Positions 1 to 8,435 of a DNA stretch of 64,000 nucleotides are shown here, piece after piece. The notes beneath the pieces are model-generated. The model was not told the DNA's origin. It saw nothing but the letters and a program-made list of their open reading frames with translations, and did not search any database. The translations under genes were made by a program, and so were the position numbers. The stretch is from Ignavibacteriales bacterium. GTDB taxonomy: Bacteria; Bacteroidota; Ignavibacteria; Ignavibacteriales; SURF-24. Location of the stretch: positions 62,001-126,000 of the forward strand of contig JAPLFH010000009.1 of assembly GCA_026390815.1 (NCBI GenBank), given 5' to 3'. Within the stretch, counting starts at the first letter, position 1. Every line of letters starts with the position of its first letter.

Positions 1-833
1 ACACAAACAAACGGATTATTTACTGTAAATCCTGATGCATTAATCGAAGATGTAACCAAGACTGACTTGATAATTATTCCTGCGATACATGGTGATAGAC
101 AAAAAGCACTTGAGCTAAACAAAAAATTTATTCCCTGGATAATAAATCATTATAAAAGTGGTACTGAGGTTGCAAGTTTTTGTATTGGTTCTTTTTTCCT
201 CGCGGCTACTGGTTTGTTAAAAGGTAAGCAATGTACAACACATTGGAGATTTACAAATGAATTCAGGAATATGTTTCCTGATGTTAATCTGCTAGATGAT
301 AAAATAATGACTGAAGAGAATGGAATTTATACTAGCGGCGGTGCATATTCTTATTTGAACCTGCTATTGTACCTGATAGAAAAACATGCCGGCAGGGATA
401 TAGCAATTTTAATTTCAAAAGCTTTTATGATAGATATTGATAGGAAAAGCCAATCACCTTTTATTATTTTCGCAGGACAGAAAGATCATGAAGATGAGCT
501 GGTAAAAAAAGCACAAGAATTTATTGAAAGCAATTTCCAAAATAAAATTACTGTTGATCAGCTGCATCAATGCTTGCTTTGAGCAGGAGAAATCTTGAGC
601 GCAGGTTTAAGAAAGCGACCTCAAATACTCTGATTGAATACTTGCAACGTGTAAAAATAGAAGCTGCAAAGTACAGCCTGGAATCATCGCGTGAAAATGT
701 GAATGAAGTGATGTATAAAGTAGGTTATTCAGACACAAAAGCATTCCGGACCACATTTAAAAAAATTACTGGATTATCACCGGTTCAATACCGTAAAAAA
801 TATAACCACGAAGCTTTATACACAAGTGAATAA
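1..833 (+). pseudogene. GlxA-family transcriptional regulator, frameshifted and cut by the window start
   Basis: The gene has a DJ-1/PfpI-like domain followed by an AraC-type helix-turn-helix, the GlxA-family architecture; these proteins act as cytoplasmic DNA-binding regulators. The frame is open from base 1, so the N-terminus lies outside the window. The PfpI part contains the nucleophile-elbow-like stretch ASFCIGSFFLAATGLL. The frame stops at 582 just after ITVDQL. The missing HTH continues in another frame from about 564 as ASMLALSRRNLERRF and ends ...SPVQYRKKY at 833. Joining the frames at 562-566 (ctg/gca sharing one g) restores a normal family sequence, so one base, probably a g, seems to be lost. 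It is either a recent inactivation or an assembly error. Family assignment is firm. Confidence 0.85.
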
Positions 834-941
834 TATTTAGGAATGTAATTGAGGAATATATTTAGATGAAATGGAAATTTATTAAAAACTTATTGTGCGA
901 AAATCTACTACAAAAAGTATTTACATTCTTCAGTTCAACAA

Positions 942-981
942 ATTTCTAAATTCTGACTTCTGTTTTCTGAATTCTATCTTC
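942..981. repeat. low-complexity ttctga/aattct element
   Basis: A short AT-rich run built from variants of 'ttctga' and 'aattct' (aaattctgacttctg, then ttttctgaattct). It sits just beyond the stop codon of the minus-strand SGNH hydrolase. It is one of several intergenic stretches here that repeat a local short phrase. No gene is seen in 834-985. Confidence 0.45.
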
Positions 982-985
982 TTAT

Positions 986-1666
986 TTATTTCACCAATAC
1001 CTTCATCATTTCTAAGGCAACAAATTTATTTCCATCTGCGCTTAAATGTACACCATCGTAAGTAAGTATTCCTTCATGAAGCTGCTTTGGATTGTGAATT
1101 ACTTCGTATTGAATAAATTCTTCTCTAAGATCGCATAAAGTTGTGTTGGTTTCTTTAGCTACTTTTCTGCTAATGTCAGAATATTCATTTAGCATTTTAT
1201 CCAGCTTATTTAAGCTGTCCGATCTTTCTCCAACAACACTTGGAGTGCATAAAATAACTCTTGCACCATTCTCGATTATTTTGCTAATTAAAAATTTCAA
1301 TCCTTCTTCATATTTATCTTTTGTTGTTCCGCCAATCCCCAGATCGAAATGCCAAACATCATTTATACCGATATAAATAAAAACAATTGTTGGTTTCTTA
1401 GAAAGAACATCTTTACCTAATCGTGCAATTAAATCTGTTACCTTATTTCCGCTAATACCGGCGCCTATAATCTCAATTCCTAATTCCTTGTATTTAAAAG
1501 CAATTGAATCGCGAATGATGGTAATGTAACCTCCGGGATTGACACCAAGCTGAGTAATCGAATCGCCAAAGAAAATTATTCTATCATTTTTTTTAAGTGA
1601 AATTGAAAATGCAGCCATTGTAAAAAGTAAAATGATGATTGATAAGATGAGTTTTTTTAATTTCAT
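986..1666 (-). CDS. secreted SGNH/GDSL hydrolase
   Basis: A single-domain SGNH hydrolase of 226 aa, probably a periplasmic or exported esterase acting on an acyl or acetyl ester. A hydrophobic signal segment (KKLILSIIILLFTMAAFS) leads into block I, FFGDSIT, with the catalytic Ser near residue 36. The block II-like GISGNKV, block III GINDVW and the C-terminal DGVHLSADGN with the Asp/His pair are all present. The frame extends upstream to a GTG at 1729, but the ATG at 1666 is preferred because it puts the signal peptide at the terminus. No substrate can be read from the context. A YhcH-like sugar protein lies upstream on the same strand, so sugar-ester deacetylation is possible but unproven. 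Confidence 0.85.
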   Translation of the reverse strand: MKLKKLILSIIILLFTMAAFSISLKKNDRIIFFGDSITQLGVNPGGYITIIRDSIAFKYKELGIEIIGAGISGNKVTDLIARLGKDVLSKKPTIVFIYIGINDVWHFDLGIGGTTKDKYEEGLKFLISKIIENGARVILCTPSVVGERSDSLNKLDKMLNEYSDISRKVAKETNTTLCDLREEFIQYEVIHNPKQLHEGILTYDGVHLSADGNKFVALEMMKVLVK

Positions 1667-1748
1667 TTCAGTAAAAAATTGTTTTGAAAAATTGTTGATC
1701 GAAAAATAAAAGTAATTTTTATAAATCACTAATTTGATGTCATATGAA

Positions 1749-1820
1749 AGACGTCAAACGAGAGATGCAATATGGGACAGGGATTATGGAATTTTATTAT
1801 CCCGTTTCCGTTTGACGTCT
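1749..1820. repeat. 12-bp inverted repeat around agacgtcaaacg
   Basis: agacgtcaaacg (1749-1760) is perfectly mirrored by cgtttgacgtct (1809-1820). The 48-nt interior itself contains gggattat and attatccc as a weaker inner pair. The element lies between two minus-strand genes. It could be a terminator-like hairpin for the YhcH gene or one of the intergenic hairpin elements of this window; it has no T-run. Confidence 0.6.
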
Positions 1821-1861
1821 GACATTTCACATTTGATAACTCCTAGGAAAAAAGTAAACGA

Positions 1862-2308
1862 TTAAAGCGCAACCTTAAGAACAGCTTTATGAACAAAGTC
1901 ATCTGCAACCATTGGAGAATGTGCATCTTCGGGAAAAAATATTGCAAATGTGCCTGGTTTAAGAGTTAACCAGTTTACCGGCGTGTCAGAATATAAACCC
2001 ATGTCGCTTGTTTCATCATAACTTCTTTCAAGTTGATGGCAGTCTAAAACCGATTTCCATCCAATAGTTTCTGTTCCGTTCAGAACAATTTGAATATCAA
2101 CGTAATTCCGATGAAATTCCAATTTAGATTCTTCTTTCTTTCTACCTTTTTTATTAGAAACCATACAATAAACATTTTTCTTATCGACTTCGTAGGAACC
2201 TGCTTCCATTTCTATCAGTTCATTATTAACTACATATTCGAATGCAGTTGCAAAACCCGGATGCAATCGGTAATACTTATAAGCATTTTTAATTTTATCA
2301 ATTATCAT
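1862..2308 (-). CDS. YhcH/YjgK/YiaL family (DUF386) cupin-like protein
   Basis: A full-length 148-aa member of the YhcH/EbgC family, small cytoplasmic cupin-like proteins associated with sugar (including sialic acid) catabolism. Recognisable parts are the EFHRNYVDIQIVLNG strand with the metal-binding His/Asp positions, the E-T-I-G-W turn, and FAIFFPEDAHSPM near the C-terminus, which carries the conserved P-x-D-x-H. A good ribosome site (ggaggg) lies just upstream of the ATG at 2308. No sugar kinase or lyase is beside it, so the substrate cannot be inferred. Confidence 0.85.
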   Translation of the reverse strand: MIIDKIKNAYKYYRLHPGFATAFEYVVNNELIEMEAGSYEVDKKNVYCMVSNKKGRKKEESKLEFHRNYVDIQIVLNGTETIGWKSVLDCHQLERSYDETSDMGLYSDTPVNWLTLKPGTFAIFFPEDAHSPMVADDFVHKAVLKVAL

Positions 2309-2464
2309 AATCCCTCCAATGATTTGTTTGTACTGTATTTATAATAACATGGTAATTCTAAAATTCAATTGATAGAAATCAAGTCCAGAGTAAATTCATT
2401 TGCTGAGAATAAGACAAATGAATTTTTATGTTATCATATCTTAAAAATTTCCTATTGATTTTAA

Positions 2465-2519
2465 ACTTCAATCAGAAATTAGAAATGAGTAATCAGGAAT
2501 TAGAAATCACAATTCCCAA
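2465..2519. repeat. low-complexity 'aatcaggaattagaaat' element
   Basis: Direct, imperfect iteration of a phrase: atcagaaattagaaatgag is followed by aatcaggaattagaaatc. It sits immediately after the stop codon of the minus-strand flavoprotein gene. It is the same kind of object as the other phrase-repeat stretches between genes here. No coding potential is seen in 2309-2526. Confidence 0.45.
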
Positions 2520-2526
2520 AATACAA

Positions 2527-3951
2527 TCACCATTGAATTGAATTTAATAAGTAGTTGTTTATAGATGCAGCAGCTTTTCTTCCAGCTCCCATTGCAAGAA
2601 TAACAGTTGCTCCGCCGGTTACAATATCACCACCTGCAAATACTCCTTTTTTAGATGTCCGCATTGAGTCTTCACTAACAAGAATGTTTCCCCATTTATT
2701 AAATTCAAGGTCAGGTGTTGTTTTCTGAATTATAGGATTAGAGCCATTACCAATGGCTACAATAGCCATTTCAATATCAATAAAATGTTCTGAACCTTTG
2801 ATTGGAATTGGTCTTCTTCTTCCGGAAGCATCAGGTTCACCCAATTCCATTTTTTGTAGCTTAACCTTTTTAAGCCATCCATTTTCGCCAACAAACTCAA
2901 TTGGATTTTCAAGAAATAAAAATTCAATCCCTTCATCTTCAGCATGATGGATTTCTTCCTGGCGTGCAGGTAATTCTGCTTTTGAACGGCGGTAAATTAT
3001 GTAAGCGTTTGCAGCTCCAAGCCGCTTTGATGTTCTGACCGCATCCATGGCAGTATTGCCGCCGCCAAAGACTGCAATGTTTTTATCTTTGCAATCGAAA
3101 ATGGGAGTATCGAAATCAGGGAACTTGTAAGCCTTCATCAAATTAACTCTCGTAAGAAATTCGTTTGATGAATAAACACCGTTCAAATTCTCTCCCGGTA
3201 TATTCATAAAGTAGGGGAGCCCGGCACCAACAGCTATGAAAACTGCATCGTATCCATTCGCAAGAAGTTCATCCACTGTATCTGTAAATCCAATTACTGC
3301 ATTAGTCTGGAAATCAACTCCAAGTTTTCGGAGTGATTCAACTTCTGCCTTAACAATTTCTTTTGGTAAACGGAATTCCGGAATGCCGTAAACCAGTACA
3401 CCACCAAGTTCATGCAATGCTTCAAAGACTGTAACATCATGACCCATCTGGATTAAATCACCAGCACAGCTTAATCCTGATGGACCACTGCCAACGATAG
3501 CGACTTTATTACCTGTCCTTGGCTTAAGCTGAGGTGCTCTTATTCCTACTTGCTCTCTTTCGTAATCAGCAACAAATCTTTCTAATCTTCCAATTGCAAC
3601 GGATTCTCCTTTTTTGCCTACAACGCAAACGGCTTCACATTGTTCTTCCTGTGGACAAACTCTACCGCAAACTGCTGGAAGAGCATTATCTTCTTTAATT
3701 TTTGCCGCAGCGCCAAGATAATTTCCATCTTCAACAAGCTGAATGAAATCCCGGATTTTTACGCCAACGGGACATCCACTAATACATGATGGTTTTGGGC
3801 ATTGAATACATCGCATTGCCTCAAGCTTTGCCAATTCTTCTGTATAACCCAAATTAACTTCTTTAAAGTTATGGCTTCTTTGTTCAGCATTTTGTTCAGG
3901 CATTTTTTGCCTGGGAATTTTCATTCTATCTTTTTTCGAAATTTCTTCCAT
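2527..3951 (-). CDS. NfnB/SudA-type NAD(P)H flavoprotein, glutamate-synthase-small-subunit-like
   Basis: A 474-aa cytoplasmic flavoprotein of the GltD-like family. The N-terminal Cys-rich domain (CIQCPKPSCISGCP and CGRVCPQEEQC) should bind [4Fe-4S] clusters. It is followed by an FAD dinucleotide fold (VAIVGSGPSGLSCA), a second Rossmann fold for NADP (VFGGGNTAMDAVRT) and the closing FAD motif VFAGGDIVTGGATVILA. There is no glutamine-amidotransferase or large-subunit partner. The upstream gene encodes a DHOD-electron-transfer-like protein, which is the arrangement of NfnAB (NADH-dependent ferredoxin:NADP+ oxidoreductase) and the related sulfide dehydrogenase SudAB. Which of the two activities applies cannot be decided here, so no symbol is given. 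Confidence 0.85.
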   Translation of the reverse strand: MEEISKKDRMKIPRQKMPEQNAEQRSHNFKEVNLGYTEELAKLEAMRCIQCPKPSCISGCPVGVKIRDFIQLVEDGNYLGAAAKIKEDNALPAVCGRVCPQEEQCEAVCVVGKKGESVAIGRLERFVADYEREQVGIRAPQLKPRTGNKVAIVGSGPSGLSCAGDLIQMGHDVTVFEALHELGGVLVYGIPEFRLPKEIVKAEVESLRKLGVDFQTNAVIGFTDTVDELLANGYDAVFIAVGAGLPYFMNIPGENLNGVYSSNEFLTRVNLMKAYKFPDFDTPIFDCKDKNIAVFGGGNTAMDAVRTSKRLGAANAYIIYRRSKAELPARQEEIHHAEDEGIEFLFLENPIEFVGENGWLKKVKLQKMELGEPDASGRRRPIPIKGSEHFIDIEMAIVAIGNGSNPIIQKTTPDLEFNKWGNILVSEDSMRTSKKGVFAGGDIVTGGATVILAMGAGRKAAASINNYLLNSIQW

Positions 3952-4004
3952 ATGCGATTCTTTATAAATAATACATTATATATATAATTTTTCTTAACAC
4001 AATT

Positions 4005-4883
4005 TTATTTCTCATTCACTGGTAAAGGTCCCGCTGAGCGAGATGGGGATAGGCTTTCTAATTTACATTGATGTTTTTCACTTGCAATCTTTTCAAATCC
4101 AAGATATGATTTATTTCTTTGGATTAATAAATCAAAATCAACTTTATGTGCATCGAACTCTGGACCATCAACACAAACAAAAACTGTTTTATTATCAACT
4201 GTAGCACGGCAACCACCGCACATTCCTGTTCCATCAACCATAATTGGATTTAAGCTTACAACTGTTTTAATTCCAAAAGGTCGTGTAACTTCCGCTATAG
4301 CTTTCATCATTGGAATGGGACCAATGGCAAGCACAAAATCAATTTTCCTTCCTTCATCAATTAACGCTTTAAGTTTTTGAGTTACAAATCCATGAAAGCC
4401 ATAACTGCCATCATCTGTAGTTGGATATACTTCATCGCAAATCATTTTCATTTCATCTTCAAGCATTACCAGCTCTTTAGTTCTTCCCCCAATAATTCCG
4501 ATAGTGTAGTTGCCCGCCTGTTTTAATGCTACAGCAGTTGGAAAAGCAATTGCAGTTCCTACACCCCCACCGATGCTGACTGCTGTTCCAAATTTTTCTA
4601 TGTGGGAAGGTTTACCGAGCGGACCAACTACATCCATTATAAATTCATTGCTTTCCAATCTATTAAGTTCTTTGGTAGTTTTTCCAATCCCCTGAACTAT
4701 AATTGTAATTGTACCATTTGAATTATTTGAATCTGCAATTGTTAGTGGAATTCTTTCCCCGCCTTCTTTTATGCGGATTATTACGAATTGACCTGCTTTT
4801 CGTTTTGCTGCAATCTTTGGCGCTTCGATAACAAATTTTTTAATGTCAGGTGAAAGGAACTCGGCAGATAATATTTTATACAT
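4005..4883 (-). CDS. NfnA/SudB-type FAD/[2Fe-2S] electron transfer subunit
   Basis: The protein (292 aa) resembles PyrK and the small subunit of NfnAB. An FAD-binding barrel (AGQFVIIRI, then RIPLTIAD) is followed by an NAD-binding fold (SIGGGVGTAIAFP) and a C-terminal [2Fe-2S] segment, GTGMCGGCRATV with a further Cys in VFVCVDGPEF. It is the first gene of a two-gene minus-strand operon, 53 bp upstream of the large subunit. The last 17 or so residues (ESLSPSRSAGPLP...) look like an extra tail and come from a more GC-rich stretch at 4027-4051 that is partly self-complementary. The pyr genes are far away, so a PyrK role is unlikely. Confidence 0.85.
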   Translation of the reverse strand: MYKILSAEFLSPDIKKFVIEAPKIAAKRKAGQFVIIRIKEGGERIPLTIADSNNSNGTITIIVQGIGKTTKELNRLESNEFIMDVVGPLGKPSHIEKFGTAVSIGGGVGTAIAFPTAVALKQAGNYTIGIIGGRTKELVMLEDEMKMICDEVYPTTDDGSYGFHGFVTQKLKALIDEGRKIDFVLAIGPIPMMKAIAEVTRPFGIKTVVSLNPIMVDGTGMCGGCRATVDNKTVFVCVDGPEFDAHKVDFDLLIQRNKSYLGFEKIASEKHQCKLESLSPSRSAGPLPVNEK

Positions 4884-5279
4884 AGTTTACTTATGGATAT
4901 TATAAAAACGTGGTGCTAATATAATTATTAAAAATAAAAATCAATAGTGTAAATATTATTGATTTTAGCTTAATAGTCTTCAGTTCCACTCTGTAAAAAA
5001 TTATTTATACTAAAAAGAAAGTGGTTTTAGTAAAATGGATATATAGGAATAGAGGTATAAGGGAATAGGGGTATATAGGCATTATTCACGTTTTATACCT
5101 CTATACCTTTATAACTTCTATACCCAACATCTCTATTAAATATAAATCACCTAAAAGAATCTAAAACTAATTTATTTCAGGTATGATTAAATGTTTTAGT
5201 GATTAAATCGATTCATTCAAGTTGATTTTGTCAGGTTAAATAATTATTTAGCAAACAACTTTATAAAAATTGATGACCA
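4884..5279. other. intergenic region between divergent genes
   Basis: Non-coding region between the divergently read NfnA-like gene and the DASS transporter. It must hold both promoters, but no convincing boxes could be picked out of the AT-rich background. It contains the inverted-repeat element at 5046-5124, listed separately. Confidence 0.5.
5046..5124. repeat. intergenic hairpin element, 'ggtata/tatacc' phrase
   Basis: A purine-rich left arm (repeats of aatagaggtataagg and aataggggtata) faces a pyrimidine-rich right arm (tatacctctatacct, then cttctataccc). The core pair tagaggtata (5050-5059) and tatacctcta (5094-5103) is perfect and extends by one pair at each end. Both arms are themselves built of iterated 'ggtata' units, so many alternative pairings exist. 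Confidence 0.6.
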
Positions 5280-6866
5280 ATGAAGTTCAAACATTCAGAT
5301 TCAGGAAGTCCATTTGAAAATTACAGGCAGATAGTTGGATTCTTTTTAGGTCCAGCTCTTTTTCTTTTTATTATTCTAATCCCAACACCAGAAAGTTTTA
5401 TTGCAATTGCCAAGAAAGCGTTGAATGTTACTGAAGCAACTGCAGAAGTTTTAAATGTTGCTTACTCATCCAAAGTAGTGCTTGCATTGCTACTTCTTAT
5501 GATTGTTTGGTGGATTACTGAAACAATCCCAATTCCTGTTACTTCATTATTACCAGGAATTATACTTCCAATTTTTCATGTTACTGGATTAGTTGGTGGT
5601 AAAGCGTTTATTTTCGATTCTAAAAATATTTTTATGAATTATGCCAATCCAGTTATCTTTCTTTTTCTTGGGGGTTTTCTTCTTGCCGCCGCAATGCAAA
5701 AAGTTGGTTTAGATAGAAGATTTGTTTTGTACATTTTAACCAGGGGAAAGCTGGCTAACAATACAAAATTGATCGTACTGGCATTTATTTCTATTACTGC
5801 TTTTATTTCAATGTGGGTTTCGAATACTGCAACAGCAGCAATGCTACTTCCACTTGGACTTGGTATTTTATCGCAAGTTGGAATTAAGGGATCTGATTCT
5901 AATTTTGGAAAATCTTTAATGCTGGGAATTGCTTGGGGAGCATCGATTGGTGGAGTTGGAACAATCATCGGAACACCACCAAATGGAATTTGTGTTTCTA
6001 TTTTAAGCAGCACTGGATTAGCTAAAATAAACTTTATAGATTGGATGAAATTCGGCATTCCATATGTTTTTATTTTTGTACCGGTTGCATGGTTCATTTT
6101 AACAAAACTTTTTCCACCGGAAATTAAAGCAATTCTTGGTGGAAGAGAAATGTTAGTTGAAGAAAGAAAAAAACTTGGGAAGTTAAGCAAAGAAGAAAAA
6201 TTAACTATAATTGTTTTTGCTATAGCTGTGTTTCTCTGGATATCAAATCCATTCTGGGATTTTATATTACCAGTTTCAATCGTACAAAAGCTAAGTACTT
6301 TTGATGAATTTGTTGTTGCGTTGTTTGCTGCAATTCTTTTGTTTGTTATTCCAGTTGATCTGAAGAAACAGAAATTTGTTCTTACCTGGTCAGATGCAAA
6401 ATTTGTTGATTGGGGAACTCTACTTTTATTCGGTGGTGGTATTGCACTTTCTGATGCAATGTTTAAAACCGGTTTGGCAAGTTGGATTGCTACCTCTTTT
6501 GTTGATTTCATCGGAACTCCTTCGCCTGTAATACTTTTATTTTTAATTGTACTGATGATCGATCTTCTTTCAGAAGTAACTTCTAACACTGCTGTTGTTA
6601 CAATGATGATTCCGATAATGATCTCAATTGCCAAAGGGATTGGTGCAGATCCGATTACTCTTTCTATCGGTACCGCTTTAGCCGGATCGCTTGGATTTAT
6701 GCTGCCGGTTGCTACACCTCCAAATGCTTTAGTTTATGGAACAGGTTATATTAAAATTAAGGATATGGTTAAAGGTGGTTTTCTATTGGATATTTCCGGT
6801 TGGCTGATTGTAATTTTTGTAATTTATGTTTTCGCGTATAAGATATTTGGAATAGTATCTTTCTGA
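5280..6866 (+). CDS. DASS (SLC13) family carboxylate transporter
   Basis: A 528-aa inner-membrane protein with more than ten hydrophobic segments, of the divalent anion:Na+ symporter family, which takes up C4-dicarboxylates, citrate or sulfate with sodium. It carries the two SNT signatures expected of the inverted repeats: WVSNTATAAMLLPL near residue 180 and VTSNTAVVTMMIPI near 435. Each is followed by a P-rich helix break (GTPPNGICVS and ATPPNALVYGTG). The ATG at 5280 is the first possible start, since an in-frame stop (5274-5276) lies just before it; no strong ribosome site is visible. Substrate cannot be told from sequence alone. Confidence 0.9.
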   Translation: MKFKHSDSGSPFENYRQIVGFFLGPALFLFIILIPTPESFIAIAKKALNVTEATAEVLNVAYSSKVVLALLLLMIVWWITETIPIPVTSLLPGIILPIFHVTGLVGGKAFIFDSKNIFMNYANPVIFLFLGGFLLAAAMQKVGLDRRFVLYILTRGKLANNTKLIVLAFISITAFISMWVSNTATAAMLLPLGLGILSQVGIKGSDSNFGKSLMLGIAWGASIGGVGTIIGTPPNGICVSILSSTGLAKINFIDWMKFGIPYVFIFVPVAWFILTKLFPPEIKAILGGREMLVEERKKLGKLSKEEKLTIIVFAIAVFLWISNPFWDFILPVSIVQKLSTFDEFVVALFAAILLFVIPVDLKKQKFVLTWSDAKFVDWGTLLLFGGGIALSDAMFKTGLASWIATSFVDFIGTPSPVILLFLIVLMIDLLSEVTSNTAVVTMMIPIMISIAKGIGADPITLSIGTALAGSLGFMLPVATPPNALVYGTGYIKIKDMVKGGFLLDISGWLIVIFVIYVFAYKIFGIVSF

Positions 6867-6907
6867 GAGATGCTGAATTCTTATCTTACATAAAAGTTAA
6901 AGTTCAG

Positions 6908-6994
6908 TCTTAATCTTGCTCTTACTCTTCATCTTAATATACTTTAAAATTTAAAAGAAGAGTAGGAGTAAGAGCAGGATCAAGAATCTTTTAA
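6908..6994. repeat. intergenic hairpin element, 'ctcttactc/gagtaagag' phrase
   Basis: Left arm tcttaatcttgctcttactc (from 6908) is mirrored by gagtaagagcaggatcaaga (about 6965-6985), with an AT-rich loop. The centre, ctcttactc/gagtaagag, is perfect, and the stem can run to nearly 30 imperfect pairs. It sits between convergent genes (transporter stop 6866, protease stop 7029), so it may act as a two-way terminator. The left arm is pyrimidine-rich and the right arm purine-rich, as in the other elements. Confidence 0.65.
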
Positions 6995-7028
6995 TAAGAA
7001 CCTCGTTGGATTAGCTAATTCCTAAAAT

Positions 7029-8435
7029 TTAAGTCTCAATTAGAAATTTCGTTCGCTGTTTCCCATCATCATCAATCCTGTTACCGTCTGCGTCAACTTC
7101 AATTATTTCACCCAAATTCAAATCCTTAAGTTGATTTTGCAAAATATTTTTATCACCGACAATAACTATCACCAATTCATTTTCAAAAATGTTTTCATTG
7201 GCAGAAAGAATTGCTTCTTCCAAAGAAACTTTAGTAATGTTTTCAATATATGTATTGAAGTAATCATCGGGCAGAGAATGGATTACTTTGTTGGTTAAGT
7301 TTCTTGCAACATGTCCGTATGTTTCAAACAGCGATGGATATTTCCGGATGATAGAAGCTTTGGCAAGTTCCAGTTCAACTAAACTTATTTGTTCTTTTAT
7401 TCCTTTCAATTCTTTAAGAATTTCCTTTACTGCGTCTGAAGTGTTTTGGTTATTTACAGAAGTGCTTACAGAAAAATGAGCAGCATCCTTGTTGTAATTA
7501 AAAGATGAATGAGCACCGTAAGTGTAACCTTTCTTTTCCCGCAGGTTAATGTTAATCCTGCTTGTAAATTGACCACCGAGAATCATATTCATAATTTGCT
7601 TTGAAAAATAATCTTCGCTTTTTCTAGGAGAAGAGATTTGTCCAATTCTAATTTCGCTTTGTGCTGCTGCATCTTTATGAACAAAATATATTTTTGTTGC
7701 TGTCTTTACAGAAGGAATAATTTTAAATGAAGTGAGGGGAGAAGTTCTCCAACCGTTTAAATATTCATGAAGTTCTTTTTGAAGTTCAAATTTTTCAATA
7801 TTTCCAACAACAACCAAAGTAGAATTATTGGGAATAATGAATGCTTGATAGAATTTTTTTAAATCATCATTTTCAATTTTCTCCACAGTATCATTAAAAC
7901 CACTTTCAGGAAAAGAATATGGATTTTCTTCACCATATAACATTTTTTCAAAAACTGTAGAAGCAACATAGGAAGGTTCATCTTTTGATTGAAGTATTCT
8001 TACAATCGTTTTTCTTTTCTCACGTTGGAAATCATTTTCATCTAAACGCGGATTTATGATTACATCTGCAAACAGTTTCATCGAACGTGGTAAATTTTCT
8101 GTAAGAGTTAACAGCGAAACGTAAATGGAATCCTGGTCCGAAAAAACCTGTAGAACAGAGCCGAGCAATTCAATTTCATTATTTAATTGAAGAGAGTCGT
8201 ATTCTCCGGCACCTTCATCAAGCATTGCTGCAAGCAAGTTAGACAATCCCTTTTTATCTGCTGGATCATATTTGCTTCCAGCTTCAACAACAAGGTTCAT
8301 TTGTATTATTGGAAGAGTTTCTTTTCTAACAAATAAAATCTTTAATCCGTTTTCAAGTTCAAATTTTTCTATCTCTGGTAGATGGAAAGTAATCTCTTTT
8401 ACAGGTGATGGTTTTATTGTTCTAAATTGGTTCAT
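7029..8435 (-). CDS. M16 family peptidase-like subunit, catalytically inactive
   Basis: A 468-aa pitrilysin/M16-family protein. The N-terminal half aligns with the family (LENGLKILFVRKETLPIIQMNLVVEAGSKYDP), but the zinc site is gone: the place of HxxEH reads GLSNLLAAMLDEG. The C-terminal half keeps the substrate-binding Arg/Tyr motif, LREKKGYTYGAHS. This is the pattern of the non-catalytic partner in two-subunit M16 enzymes, such as the Sphingomonas peptidase and mitochondrial processing peptidase. Its start codon abuts the stop of the active-subunit gene upstream, so the two are co-transcribed and probably form a heterodimer. No signal peptide is evident. Confidence 0.85.
   Translation of the reverse strand: MNQFRTIKPSPVKEITFHLPEIEKFELENGLKILFVRKETLPIIQMNLVVEAGSKYDPADKKGLSNLLAAMLDEGAGEYDSLQLNNEIELLGSVLQVFSDQDSIYVSLLTLTENLPRSMKLFADVIINPRLDENDFQREKRKTIVRILQSKDEPSYVASTVFEKMLYGEENPYSFPESGFNDTVEKIENDDLKKFYQAFIIPNNSTLVVVGNIEKFELQKELHEYLNGWRTSPLTSFKIIPSVKTATKIYFVHKDAAAQSEIRIGQISSPRKSEDYFSKQIMNMILGGQFTSRININLREKKGYTYGAHSSFNYNKDAAHFSVSTSVNNQNTSDAVKEILKELKGIKEQISLVELELAKASIIRKYPSLFETYGHVARNLTNKVIHSLPDDYFNTYIENITKVSLEEAILSANENIFENELVIVIVGDKNILQNQLKDLNLGEIIEVDADGNRIDDDGKQRTKFLIET

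Noticed and set aside
5639-6634. Long open frame of 331 codons on the minus strand
   Set aside because: It lies wholly within the transporter gene on the other strand. Its composition is that of an antisense shadow and it has no ribosome site or known domain.
7029-8435. Inactive M16 protein as a decayed pseudogene
   Set aside because: The frame is complete, the Arg/Tyr motif is kept, and loss of the zinc site is normal for the non-catalytic subunit of paired M16 enzymes.
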